From DASRZM01 sp035686365 (GTDB lineage Bacteria; Pseudomonadota; Gammaproteobacteria; Xanthomonadales; Xanthomonadaceae): a stretch of DNA of 42,615 nt. Location of the stretch: contig DASRZM010000030.1 in assembly GCA_035686365.1 (NCBI GenBank), positions 1-42,615 on the forward strand. The letters run 5' to 3'. The position numbers and the translations under genes are program-made. Shown here piece after piece: positions 31,701 to 40,287 of this stretch; the stretch's first letter is position 1; every line of letters begins with the position of its first letter. The notes under the pieces were generated by a model. It worked only from the letters and a program-made list of their open reading frames with translations, was not told the origin of the DNA and ran no database searches.

Positions 31701-34700
31701 GCGTGGGCGGGCTCGCCGCTGCTGATGTGGTGGCTGGGGCGGCCGCGCGTCCGCGCGCGGGCCGTTCTCGACGCCACGCAGTTGCGGTTCCTGGGTCGGC
31801 TGGCGCGCCGCACCTGGGCGTACTTCGAGACCTGGGTGACCCAGGACGATCACTGGCTGCCGCCGGACAACGTGCAGGAGCATCCGGTGCCGGTGGTGGC
31901 ACGCCGGACCTCGCCGACCAACATCGGATTGGCGCTGCTGTCCGACCTGGCGGCCTGGGACCTGGGCTACCTGCAGGGCGGGGAACTGGCCGCGCGCACC
32001 GCCAACACGCTCGCCACGCTCGAAGCGCTGCCTCGCTACCGCGGCCATTTCTACAACTGGTACGACACCGGAACGCTGCAGCCGCTGCCGCCGCGCTACG
32101 TGTCCTCGGTGGACAGCGGCAACCTGGCCGGGCACCTGCTGACGCTGCGACAGGGGCTGCTGGCGCTGCCCGACGTCCCGGTCCTTGCGCCCAATACGTT
32201 TCGCGGCCTGGACGATACGCTCGGTGTGTTGCTCGAGTCCGACGTGGACGCGTCGACCGACGAGGTGGCGTCGGCGTTCGCCGAACAGCTCGAAAGCATC
32301 CGGCTCGCGCCGCCGACGACCCTGACCGGGACCTGGCAGGCGCTCGAGCGCCTGGCGGGGCTGGCCGAGGCGGTCGAATCCCGGGTTCCGGCGGACGCCG
32401 GGGAGGCGCGCGACTGGGCCATTGCGCTGGCGGCGCACTGCGCTGCAGCGCGGATCGAACTGCTGCACTTCGCGCCATGGCTGACAGCTGCCGGCAGCGC
32501 CGGCGCCCCGGATGTCGCCGGTGGTCCCATTCCCAGCCTGCGCCAGCTCGCGGCACTGGACGGGCAGGGCGACGACGCCGCCCTGACACATGCGCGCGAC
32601 CGCGCACGCGCCCGGATCATGGAGTTCGAACGCCTGGCGCACGTGGCCGGGCAATGCGCGCAGATGGATTTCGGTTTGCTCTACGACAGATCACGCCACC
32701 TGCTCTCGATCGGCTACAGCGCCGATGACCACCGGATCGATCCGGGCTACTACGACCTGCTGGCCTCGGAAGCGCGGTTCGGCAGCTTCATCGCCATCGC
32801 CCAGGGCCAACTGCCCCAGGAAAGCTGGTTCGCGCTCGGGCGGCTGCTGACCGAGGTCGACGGCGAAGCCACGCTGTTGTCGTGGACCGGATCGATGTTC
32901 GAGTACCTGATGCCGCAGCTGGTGATGCCCAGCTACGAGGACACCCTGCTGGACCAGACCGCGCAGCATGCGGTGCGCAGGCACATCGACTACGGACGCC
33001 AGCGCGACGTGCCCTGGGGCATCTCCGAATCCGGCTACAACGTCGTGGACGCCCGCATGAACTACCAGTACCGCGCCTTCGGCGTGCCTGGCCTGGGACT
33101 CAAGCGAGGGCTCGCGCAGGACCTGGTCGTGGCCCCCTATGCCAGCATGATGGCGTTGATGGTGGCACCGGAGGCGGCCTGCCGGAACCTGGAGCGGTTG
33201 GACGCGGCCGGCTGCAGCGGCCGCTACGGCATGTACGAAGCGATCGACTACACCCCGGCACGGCTGCCGCGCGGACAGAGCCATGCGCTGATCCGCTCGT
33301 TCATGGCGCACCATCAGGGCATGGGTCTGCTGGCGCTGGACTACCTGCTGTGTGAGCAGCCGATGCAGAAGCGCTTCGTGTCCGATCCGGCGTTCCAGGC
33401 GACGCTGCTGCTGCTTCAGGAACGCATCCCGCGCACCGGCGTGTTCCACCCCCATTCGGCGGAAGTGGCCGCCTCCGCGCCGGTTGCCGACACCGACACC
33501 GGCCAGTTGCGCGTGTTCGACACCCCGGACACGACCCATCCGGCGGTGCAGATCCTTTCCAATGGCCGCTACCACGTGATGCTCACCAGCGCGGGCGGCG
33601 GCTACAGTCGCCTGGGCGAGATGGCGGTCACGCGCTGGCGCGAGGACGGCACGCGCGACCATTGGGGCAGCTTCTGCTACCTGCGCGAAGTGAACAGCGG
33701 CGAGTACTGGTCCGCCGCCTACCAGCCCGCGGCCGTGGCGGTGGACGACTACGAGGCGATCTTCTCCGACGCCAAGGCCGAGTTCCGCGGTCGCATGCGC
33801 GGCTTCGAGACCCACCTGGAGATCTCGGTCTCGCCCGAGGACGACATCGAGCTGCGGCGTCTGCGCGTCACCAACCGCTCGCGCCAGGCGCGCAGCGTCG
33901 AACTGACCACCTACGCAGAGGTCGTGCTGGCGCCGGCCATCTCCGACGAACTGCATCCTGCCTTCAGCAACCTGTTCGTGCAGACCGAGCTGGTGCCGGA
34001 GATGCAGGCCATCGTCTGCAGCCGGCGGCCGCGCGCGCAGGGCGAGGCCCCGCCGTGGATGTTCCACCTGCTTGCACTGCACGAGGCAGACGTCGATGCG
34101 ATTTCGTACGAGACCGACCGTTCCCGCTTCATCGGCCGGTGCAACACCCTGCGCGACCCGGTGGCGATGACCCGGGACCAGACCCTTTCGAACGCGCAGG
34201 GCTCGGTGCTGGATCCGATCGTCTCGATCCGCTGCCGCACGGTGCTGGCGCCCGGGCAGACGGCGACCGTCGACATGGTTCTGGGTGTCGGCGCCACGCG
34301 CGAGGCCTGCGACGCCCTGGTCGAGAAATACCGCGACCGCCGGCTGGCCGACCGCGTGTTCGACCTGGCCTGGACCCACAGCCAGGTCGTGCGCCGCCAG
34401 ATCAACGCCACCCCCGCCGACGCCCAGCAGTACGAACAGCTCGCCGGGATGGTGGTCTTCGCCCAGCCGGCGCTGCGCGCCGAACGCTCGGTGATCCTGC
34501 AGAACCGCCGCGGGCAGGCCGGACTGTGGGGCCAGGCGATTTCCGGCGACCACCCCATCGTGCTGGTGCGCATCGCCGATGCGGCCAATATCGAGCTGGT
34601 GCGCCAGATGGTGCAGGCGCACGCCTACTGGCGGCTCAAGGGCCTGGCGGTGGACCTGGTGATCTGGAACGAGGACCAGGCCAGTTACCGTCAGCAGCTG

Positions 34701-37484
34701 CACGACCAGATCATGGGGCTGGTTGCCGCGGGCGTCGAAGCCCATGTCATCGACCGGCCGGGCGGCATTTTCGTGCGCCCGGCACACCTCCTCTCGCAGG
34801 AGGACCGGATCCTGCTCCAGTCGGTCGCGCGCATCGTCGTGAGCGACGCCGCCGGGACCCTGGGCGAGCAGATCGGTCGCAGGATGCCGGCGACCGCGCC
34901 GTTCCCCCCGTTCGTTCCCGTCCCGCTGCAGCTCGATCTGGTTCCCGAATCCACGGCCGCGGCCGACCCGGCCGATGCGGCGCAGGCCGATCCGTGGCCC
35001 TTCGACCCGTGCCGCGGAGAGTTGATGCTGGACAATGGCACCGGCGGGTTCTCCGCGGACGGACGCGAATACGTCATCGACCTGGAAGACGGGCACACCA
35101 CGCCTGCGCCATGGTGCAACGTGCTCGCCAACGCCCGGTTCGGCTGCGTGCTCAGCGACAGCACGCCCGGCTACACCTGGGCCGAAAACGCCCGCGAGTT
35201 CCGCCTCACGCCGTGGCACAACGATCCGGTCGCCGACGCTTCCGGAGAAGCCTTCTACATCCGCGACGAGGAGACCGGCCGCTACTGGTCGCCGATGCCC
35301 TTCCCATGCCGCGGCCGGGGCCGCTACCGGACCCGGCACGGCTTCGGATACAGCGTGTACGAACACCTGGAGGACGGCCTGGCCAGCGAACTGTGGGTCT
35401 ATGTCGGCCTGGAGGATGCGGTCAAGTACAGTGTGCTCCGCCTGGACAACCGTTCCGGCCGTGCCCGTCGCCTGTCGGTCACCGGATACGTGGAATGGAT
35501 CCTGGGCGACCTGCATGCGCGCACCCGGATGCACGTGATCACCGAGTTCAACGGCGACAGCTGCCTGCTGACCGCGCGCAATCCGTACAACACCGAGTTC
35601 GAGGGACGGATTGCGTTCTTCGGCGTCGATCCGGCGCCCTCGCACGACGGCGACCTGGCCCACCTGCTGTCGGGCACGTCCAGCTTCACCGGCGATCGCA
35701 CCGCATTCCTGGGCCGCAACGGCAGCCTGCAGGGGCCGGCCGCGATGGAGCACGAGCGGCTGACCGGCACGGTGGGGCCCGGCCTGGACCCGTGCGCCGC
35801 GATCCAGGTGCCGATCATGCTCGGCCCCGGGCAGTCGAGCGAAACGATCTTCCGCCTCGGCGTGGGCCGCGACTGGGCGGACACCGTTTCGCTGGCGCGG
35901 CGCACCCGCGGGACCGATCCCGCGTACGACGCGCTCGATGCGGTCCGCATCCATTGGCTGCGCACCCTGGGAACGATCCAGGTGCACACACCCGATCCGT
36001 CCGTCGACGTCCTGGCCAACGGCTGGCTGCTGTATCAGACCATCGCCAGCCGCTACCTTGCCCGCAGCGGTTACTACCAGTCGGGTGGGGCGATCGGCTT
36101 CCGCGACCAGCTGCAGGACACCATGGCGATGCTGCATGCGCAGCCCGGACACGCGCGCGAGCACCTGCTGCTGTGCGCAGAGCACCAGTTTCCGGAAGGC
36201 GACGTGCTGCACTGGTGGCACCCGCCGCTGAACCGCGGCGTCCGTACGCGCTGCTCCGACGACTATCTGTGGTTGCCGATGGCGGTGGCGCGGTACGTGG
36301 AGGTCACCGGCGACGCCGGCGTGCTGGACGAGCGACGCAACTACATCGAGGGGCGAGGGGTCGATCCGGACGAGGAGTCCTACTACGACCTGCCGACCCG
36401 ATCGGGCCTGCGCGAGGACCTGTACGCGCATTGCGTGCGGGCCCTGCAGCGCGCCCTGCGCCTGCTCGGGGAACGCGGCCTGCCGCTGATGGCCACCGGC
36501 GACTGGAACGACGGCATGAACCGTGTCGGGGAAGGCGGCCGGGGCGAAAGCGTCTGGCTCGGCTTCTTCCTGTTCGAGGTCCTGAACCGCTTTGCCCCGC
36601 TTGCGCAGTCTCGCGGCGACGGGCAGTTCGCCGACCGATGCCTTGAGGCGGCAGGGCGCCTGCGCGAGAACATCGAGACCCATGCCTGGGATGGTGCCTG
36701 GTACCGGCGCGCGTGGTTCGACAACGGCGCACCATTGGGTTCGGCGCAAAGCGACGAGTGCAACATCGACTCCATTGCCCAGAGCTGGGCAGTGCTCTCG
36801 GGCGCGGGCGATCCCGCGCGCACGCGCCAGGCACTGGCCTCGCTCGACCGCCACCTGGTACGTCGCGACGCCCGGCTGATCCAGCTCCTGGACCCGCCCT
36901 TCGACACGACCGCGCAGGATCCGGGCTACATCCGCGGCTACGTGCCCGGGGTGCGCGAGAACGGTGGCCAGTACACGCATTCGGCGGTCTGGGCGACGAT
37001 GGCCTTCGCGCAGATCGGCGACAGCGCCAAGGCATGGGAATTGCTCGGCATGATCAATCCGGTCAATCATGGCCGCAGCGCCCGGGACATCGAAACCTAC
37101 AAGGTCGAGCCCTACGTGGTCGCCGCCGATGTCTACGCCGTACCCCCGCACGTGGGTCGGGGCGGCTGGACCTGGTATACCGGCTCGTCGGGCTGGATGT
37201 ACCGGCTGATCGTCGAATCGCTGCTGGGCGTGCAGCGTCAGGGCGACAGTCTGCGGCTGGCGCCGTGCATCCCCGGCGACTGGGACGAGTACGTGGTGCG
37301 CTATCGCCGCGGCAATGCGCTGTATGTGATCCAGGTGCACCAGGCAGCAGCCGGAAGCGCGCGGCGGCTGGTGATCGACGGCGTGGAGCAGGCCGGGTCG
37401 AGCATCGCGCTGCGCGAGGACCACGGCCAGCACCAGGTGGAGCTCTGGGTGCCCGTGGCGGATGCGGGGCCCGGAGTTGGCTGA
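28746..37484 (+). CDS. Cyclic beta-1,2-glucan synthase (NdvB/Cgs type, GT84-GH94)
   Basis: 2912 residues, full length for the family (Brucella Cgs is about 2870). Helical N-domain; two helices near 418-470. GT84 domain about 495-800 with DTD at 638-640 (ITLDTDTQLPRDA), SHDLLEGCY and RRHRWIRGDWQ at 782. More helices at 828-868 and 900-1000. Glycoamylase-like domain about 1018-1540. Tandem GH94-type sandwich domains from about 1600 and 2095. Catalytic barrel with GDWNDGMN (Asp2589). It builds beta-1,2-glucan from UDP-glucose at the inner membrane, adjusts length by phosphorolysis and cyclises it for the periplasm. The start is TTG: an in-frame TGA at 28713 and the absence of ATG/GTG before the conserved APLRAQLLSA region leave no better choice. 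Confidence 0.93.
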   Translation: MSPPRILPLRRWSRLLRRPRPRAHAEPGEQAPLRAQLLSAVQMELHGRALARAHRVRKRSEPDRLLLRLSDNQAVLDHACTLLTAAVQAKRRLSPAGEWLLDNMYLIEEQISIARRHLPKGYSRELPQLARGRSRGLPRAYDIALHAIAHGDGRVDAESLTRYVAAYQSVTPLTLGELWAVPIMLRLALIENLRRIATRAIADRCDCDDANRWADRLVEVARTDTKSLVLVIADMARSELPASSSFVAEFARRLQGQSPALALPLTWVEQWLAESHQSIEQMVQAESQQQAAAQVSVSNSIGSLRFLAMMDWREFVETLSVVEQTLRRDPFGIYGEMDFATRDRYRQITELMARRGRLPEFEVASTILELAQAGAERAGSGEIAAHVGYYLIDEGRDELERTLGLGGIVRRIRRTARRLPLLAYIGSGAVVVALFTWGMLTHASPPATPGWLWLAAALAVIASSELAVALVNWTATLLARPRTLPRLDLSNGIPAELRTLVVVPTMLSSVEGIGELAEQLEVRYLANHDDNLHFALLTDFLDATRQTEPGDVGLLEAARAEIEALNARHATEGGDRYFLFHRPRVWNRHERAWMGFERKRGKLAAINAYLRGGARDAFMCVVGDTRVLGNVRYVITLDTDTQLPRDAARALVGTLAHPLNQARTDPRRRIVTRGYGILQPRVDVSMSGQRRSRYARVFGSEPGIDPYTRAVSDVYQDLFGEGSFFGKGIYDIDAFEQALADRMPVNRILSHDLLEGCYARAGLVSDVQLYEDYPPRYALDVKRRHRWIRGDWQLLPWLLPRVPLTDGGSERNPLSVLSRGKLLDNLRRSLVPASLTALFLIGWALTPDPLIWTLWLLAILAVPPLLASVMDLFHRPADLPLAAHLRQAMQATGRNFAKAPVALACLPFEAWFSLDAIVRTLWRMLVTGRRLLQWQPSSEIERTLGNSLAASLRMMWFAPALAGATGLALLHLEPAALRVAAPILLAWAGSPLLMWWLGRPRVRARAVLDATQLRFLGRLARRTWAYFETWVTQDDHWLPPDNVQEHPVPVVARRTSPTNIGLALLSDLAAWDLGYLQGGELAARTANTLATLEALPRYRGHFYNWYDTGTLQPLPPRYVSSVDSGNLAGHLLTLRQGLLALPDVPVLAPNTFRGLDDTLGVLLESDVDASTDEVASAFAEQLESIRLAPPTTLTGTWQALERLAGLAEAVESRVPADAGEARDWAIALAAHCAAARIELLHFAPWLTAAGSAGAPDVAGGPIPSLRQLAALDGQGDDAALTHARDRARARIMEFERLAHVAGQCAQMDFGLLYDRSRHLLSIGYSADDHRIDPGYYDLLASEARFGSFIAIAQGQLPQESWFALGRLLTEVDGEATLLSWTGSMFEYLMPQLVMPSYEDTLLDQTAQHAVRRHIDYGRQRDVPWGISESGYNVVDARMNYQYRAFGVPGLGLKRGLAQDLVVAPYASMMALMVAPEAACRNLERLDAAGCSGRYGMYEAIDYTPARLPRGQSHALIRSFMAHHQGMGLLALDYLLCEQPMQKRFVSDPAFQATLLLLQERIPRTGVFHPHSAEVAASAPVADTDTGQLRVFDTPDTTHPAVQILSNGRYHVMLTSAGGGYSRLGEMAVTRWREDGTRDHWGSFCYLREVNSGEYWSAAYQPAAVAVDDYEAIFSDAKAEFRGRMRGFETHLEISVSPEDDIELRRLRVTNRSRQARSVELTTYAEVVLAPAISDELHPAFSNLFVQTELVPEMQAIVCSRRPRAQGEAPPWMFHLLALHEADVDAISYETDRSRFIGRCNTLRDPVAMTRDQTLSNAQGSVLDPIVSIRCRTVLAPGQTATVDMVLGVGATREACDALVEKYRDRRLADRVFDLAWTHSQVVRRQINATPADAQQYEQLAGMVVFAQPALRAERSVILQNRRGQAGLWGQAISGDHPIVLVRIADAANIELVRQMVQAHAYWRLKGLAVDLVIWNEDQASYRQQLHDQIMGLVAAGVEAHVIDRPGGIFVRPAHLLSQEDRILLQSVARIVVSDAAGTLGEQIGRRMPATAPFPPFVPVPLQLDLVPESTAAADPADAAQADPWPFDPCRGELMLDNGTGGFSADGREYVIDLEDGHTTPAPWCNVLANARFGCVLSDSTPGYTWAENAREFRLTPWHNDPVADASGEAFYIRDEETGRYWSPMPFPCRGRGRYRTRHGFGYSVYEHLEDGLASELWVYVGLEDAVKYSVLRLDNRSGRARRLSVTGYVEWILGDLHARTRMHVITEFNGDSCLLTARNPYNTEFEGRIAFFGVDPAPSHDGDLAHLLSGTSSFTGDRTAFLGRNGSLQGPAAMEHERLTGTVGPGLDPCAAIQVPIMLGPGQSSETIFRLGVGRDWADTVSLARRTRGTDPAYDALDAVRIHWLRTLGTIQVHTPDPSVDVLANGWLLYQTIASRYLARSGYYQSGGAIGFRDQLQDTMAMLHAQPGHAREHLLLCAEHQFPEGDVLHWWHPPLNRGVRTRCSDDYLWLPMAVARYVEVTGDAGVLDERRNYIEGRGVDPDEESYYDLPTRSGLREDLYAHCVRALQRALRLLGERGLPLMATGDWNDGMNRVGEGGRGESVWLGFFLFEVLNRFAPLAQSRGDGQFADRCLEAAGRLRENIETHAWDGAWYRRAWFDNGAPLGSAQSDECNIDSIAQSWAVLSGAGDPARTRQALASLDRHLVRRDARLIQLLDPPFDTTAQDPGYIRGYVPGVRENGGQYTHSAVWATMAFAQIGDSAKAWELLGMINPVNHGRSARDIETYKVEPYVVAADVYAVPPHVGRGGWTWYTGSSGWMYRLIVESLLGVQRQGDSLRLAPCIPGDWDEYVVRYRRGNALYVIQVHQAAAGSARRLVIDGVEQAGSSIALREDHGQHQVELWVPVADAGPGVG

Positions 37485-37496
37485 TCCGGCCCGGGC

Positions 37497-37524
37497 TTGC
37501 AATATACGATTGGCGACGTACTAT
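37497..37524 (+). promoter_or_regulatory. Candidate promoter of the secreted protein-blaI-M56 operon
   Basis: TTGCAA (37497-37502), a 16-bp spacer and TACTAT (37519-37524) in an unusually AT-rich patch, about 150 bp before the ATG. The long leader could hold regulatory sites for the adjacent BlaI-type repressor, though no perfect dyad is obvious. Confidence 0.4.
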
Positions 37525-37674
37525 ACCCTTCGCAGGACAGCGGCGCGACGGATGCCGGTCCCTGCCCCGGATCGCCGTCCCCGCCTGCCGGGGCGCCAAG
37601 GAACCGGAGCCAGACGCGTCGTGGCCGGAATCGACCACGCGCGGCAAACCCGATCGAGACAATGGGAGACAACG

Positions 37675-38148
37675 ATGGTGCGTTTGATGGTATGGATCAT
37701 GTTGCTGGCGGTGGCCGGCGCCGCGTCGGCAAAGGACGCGATCAGCGAGCGCAAGCTCAATCCGCAGGACTTCGCCGAGGCCAAGCGCTACGTCATCAAC
37801 GAGATGAGGACCAGCAAGAACTACCTCGAGATGTCCAAGAGCAACCGCGAGAGGGTAGTCGAGGCGCTCGACCGCATGGAGGCCCGGCTCGACGGCGTGG
37901 CTTCGGTGGACGAGTTGTCCGAGAACGAGCGCGTGGCGCTCTTCAACGACCAGGAACTGGTGAACACCCTGCTGTCCAAGGGCGCCGAGGACAGCCGCCT
38001 GGTGTGCACGCGCTCGCGCCGCACCGGCTCGAACAGGGCGCAGACGGTCTGTCATACTGTGGCCGAGCGCGAGCGCATGACCCGGGACGGCCGCGAGGCC
38101 ATGCGTCAGAAGCAGAAGCTGCAATCACAGGCGATCAGCGGGGGTTGA
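37675..38148 (+). CDS. Small secreted protein, paralogue B of the cgs locus
   Basis: 157 residues from ATG 37675 with GGGAGA upstream. Signal peptide MVRLMVWIMLLAVAGAASA. The mature part starts KDAISERKLNPQDF and is rich in Arg, Glu and Lys. The C-terminal motif SRLVCTRSRRTGSN, then QTVCHTVAERERM, repeats that of the 27628 protein, including both cysteines. Its stop is 14 bp before blaI, so it is the first gene of a three-gene unit with the BlaI-type regulator and the M56-TonB protein. It may be the ligand, target or output of that pair; this is inference from position. Confidence 0.82.
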   Translation: MVRLMVWIMLLAVAGAASAKDAISERKLNPQDFAEAKRYVINEMRTSKNYLEMSKSNRERVVEALDRMEARLDGVASVDELSENERVALFNDQELVNTLLSKGAEDSRLVCTRSRRTGSNRAQTVCHTVAERERMTRDGREAMRQKQKLQSQAISGG

Positions 38149-38162
38149 CCGGGAGAGGGGCC

Positions 38163-38570
38163 ATGTCGCCGCGCGATCCATCCAGGGAACTGCGGCCCAC
38201 CGAGGCCGAACTCGCCATCCTCGGCGTGCTGTGGCAGCGTGGCGAAGCCACCGTGCGCGAAGTCTACGACGCGCTTTACCGCGACGAGGGTGCCGGCTAC
38301 ACGACGGCGCTGAAGCTGCTGCAGGTCATGCACGCCAAGGGCCTGGTTGCACGCAACGAGGGCCAGCGCGCCCACGTGTACCGGCCGCTGATCAGCAAGA
38401 AAGCGGCACAGCGCACGCTGATGGGTGACCTGGTACGGCGCGTCTTCGACGGACGCCCCGGCGAGCTGGTGCTCAGCGCACTCGGTGGCTCGCGCTCGCC
38501 CAGCGCGGCCGAGCTCAGGCAGATTCGCGACCTTCTCGACGACCTGGAGCGCAGGAATGTTCGCACTTGA
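38163..38570 (+). CDS. BlaI/MecI/CopY-family transcriptional repressor
   Basis: 135 residues from ATG 38163, preceded by GGGAGAGGGG. Winged helix in LRPTEAELAILGVLWQRG, then ATVREVYDAL (recognition region), YTTALKLLQVMHAKGLVAR and the wing with HVYRPLIS. The C-terminal dimerisation helix follows, with the region where BlaI is cleaved by its M56 partner. It binds operator dyads as a dimer and is inactivated by proteolysis when the sensor is triggered. The downstream M56 gene overlaps its 3' end by 14 bp, so the proteins are made together. Confidence 0.93.
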   Translation: MSPRDPSRELRPTEAELAILGVLWQRGEATVREVYDALYRDEGAGYTTALKLLQVMHAKGLVARNEGQRAHVYRPLISKKAAQRTLMGDLVRRVFDGRPGELVLSALGGSRSPSAAELRQIRDLLDDLERRNVRT

Positions 38571-40206
38571 ACTCACTCCGGGGACCGAACTGCTGATCGC
38601 CGCGGTTGCCGGCGCCCTGCTGCACTTCCTGTGGCAGGGTGTGGCGATCGCCGTAGCGTATGCGGCATTGTGCAGGCTGTTTGGCGCGCAGCGTCCGCGC
38701 GTGCGCGTGGCCGCCGGCTATCTCGCGCTCGCGGCCATGGCCGTGGCACCGCTGGCAACCGTCGCCTATCTGCTTTCGGGGCCCTCCGCGCCGGGCGCCG
38801 CCACGATGCTGCCGTCGTTGCGCGTGCTGGCCACCGAGCCGTCCATGAGCGCCGGGGGCACCGCACTGGCAATCGCCTACGCGCCTTGGCTCGTGGGCGC
38901 ATGGCTCGCCGGAGTGGCCCTGGTCAGCCTGCGCGGGTTCCGCCACTGGGCATTCCTGCGCCAGGTGCGGATGCGCGCCGGGGTGGCGGAGCCGGCCTGG
39001 CAGACCGCCATGACCCGCCTGCTTGCCGAGTTCGGCCTGCGCGCGCGGATCGAACTGAAGCTGTCCGCGGACATCGCCACGCCGATCCTGATCGGCTGGC
39101 TGAAGCCCGCGATCCTGCTGCCGGCAGCCATGTGCGCGCGCCTGCCGCGCGAGCAGGTCGAGCTGTTGATCGCGCACGAGCTGGCGCACGTGCGGCGCTT
39201 CGACCACCTGTTCAACCTGCTGCAGATCGCAGTCGAGACGGTGCTGTTCTACCACCCGGTCGTGCATTGGATCTCGCGCCGCGTGCGCGACGACCGCGAG
39301 CAGTGCTGCGACGACCTGGTCACGCAGCGGCTGGGCGCCCGCCTGTCCTATGCCCGGGCGTTGCTGAGCGTGGCCGAAAGCGCGCAGGGCATGCGCCCGG
39401 GCCTGGCGCTTGCAGCCTCCGGCGGCCAGCTGTTCTCCCGCATCGCCCGCATCGTCGATGCAGGAATCGACACCGACCAGCGCAGCAACCTGCCGCAGGC
39501 TCTGCTGCTGATCGGCGCGCTGGGCATGGCCACGCTGGTTGCGGGGCGCCTGGCCGGCATCGTGCCGGTGCAGACGCTGGTGCCCATCCCGGTGACGCTC
39601 CCGGTACCGTCGGCGCTTTCGCTGGCGGGCCTCCGGCCGGCGCCGCCGCAGCTGCCGGTCGCCGACCTGGTCGCGGAGATACCGGGCCTGGCGCCGCGTG
39701 TACCCGCTGTGGCGGCCGAGCCGCTGTCGGCGTCGGTCCCGGCGGCAGAGGTGCCCGCGGAACCGGTGCCGCTTGCCCTCGTGCCCGCACCGGGTCCGGA
39801 TACGCAGGTCAGGGTAGCGGACATCGATCCGGCGCCGCCGGCGGTCACGATGGCCGCGATATCGGCGCCCGAACCCGTGCAGTCCGCGACAGCCACGCAA
39901 CCCAGGCTTCTGCATGCGCCGGCGCCCGAGTATCCCAAGCGCGCGCGGACCCGCGGCATCGAAGGCGCCGTGACGCTGAGCTATCGCGTGGCTGGCGACG
40001 GCAGCGTCGCCGATGTTCGGGTCGAGTCCGCGCGTCCAGCCGGGATCTTCGACCGCGCCGCCAGCGAAGCGGTCTCCGGGTGGCGTTTCGCGCCCGAGGG
40101 CGCCGCCGGGGAGCGCTACCAGCAGGTGATCGAATTCCGCCTGACCTCGGACGATGGCGACCCGCTGCTGTGCGAGCGCCGGACCGGGTCCCAGATCTGC
40201 CGGTGA
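38557..40206 (+). CDS. M56 (BlaR1-type) membrane peptidase fused to a TonB C-terminal domain
   Basis: 549 residues from ATG 38557. Membrane helices about 10-30, 45-75, 100-125 and 310-330. The cytoplasm-facing zinc site is LLIAHELAHVRRFDH (His207, Glu208, His211), with ligand Glu248 in DDREQCCDD. Instead of the beta-lactam-sensing domain of BlaR1, a Pro/Ala/Val-rich linker (about 340-450) leads to a TonB C-terminal domain: PEYPKRARTRGIEGAVTLSY at 457, then VSGWRFAPEG. It probably senses an envelope signal, possibly via a TonB-box partner, and cleaves the BlaI protein. M56-TonB fusions occur in Xanthomonadales, but their signals are mostly unknown. Confidence 0.9.
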   Translation: MFALELTPGTELLIAAVAGALLHFLWQGVAIAVAYAALCRLFGAQRPRVRVAAGYLALAAMAVAPLATVAYLLSGPSAPGAATMLPSLRVLATEPSMSAGGTALAIAYAPWLVGAWLAGVALVSLRGFRHWAFLRQVRMRAGVAEPAWQTAMTRLLAEFGLRARIELKLSADIATPILIGWLKPAILLPAAMCARLPREQVELLIAHELAHVRRFDHLFNLLQIAVETVLFYHPVVHWISRRVRDDREQCCDDLVTQRLGARLSYARALLSVAESAQGMRPGLALAASGGQLFSRIARIVDAGIDTDQRSNLPQALLLIGALGMATLVAGRLAGIVPVQTLVPIPVTLPVPSALSLAGLRPAPPQLPVADLVAEIPGLAPRVPAVAAEPLSASVPAAEVPAEPVPLALVPAPGPDTQVRVADIDPAPPAVTMAAISAPEPVQSATATQPRLLHAPAPEYPKRARTRGIEGAVTLSYRVAGDGSVADVRVESARPAGIFDRAASEAVSGWRFAPEGAAGERYQQVIEFRLTSDDGDPLLCERRTGSQICR

Positions 40207-40275
40207 CGCGCCGCCAGGGAACCCCTGGACAGGTTCAGAGGTTCGCGTGCCGACCGATCCGGCCCCGGCCCCTGC

Positions 40276-40281
40276 TAAGCT
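40276..40281 (+). promoter_or_regulatory. Candidate -10 element of a leaderless two-component operon
   Basis: TAAGCT ends 6 bp before the ATG of the response regulator, which has no Shine-Dalgarno sequence. This spacing would give a transcript starting at the ATG. No -35 match is seen 17 bp upstream. Confidence 0.3.
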
Positions 40282-40287
40282 AGCCCG

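Noticed and set aside
32691..37502. Very long minus-strand open frame of about 1600 codons opposite the glucan synthase gene
   Set aside because: Antisense frames stay open in GC-rich genes; its protein is His/Arg/Gly-rich with no family motif, while the plus strand encodes a full recognisable enzyme. The same applies to 28182-32654, 11706-14873, 3644-5215 and 5020-6813.
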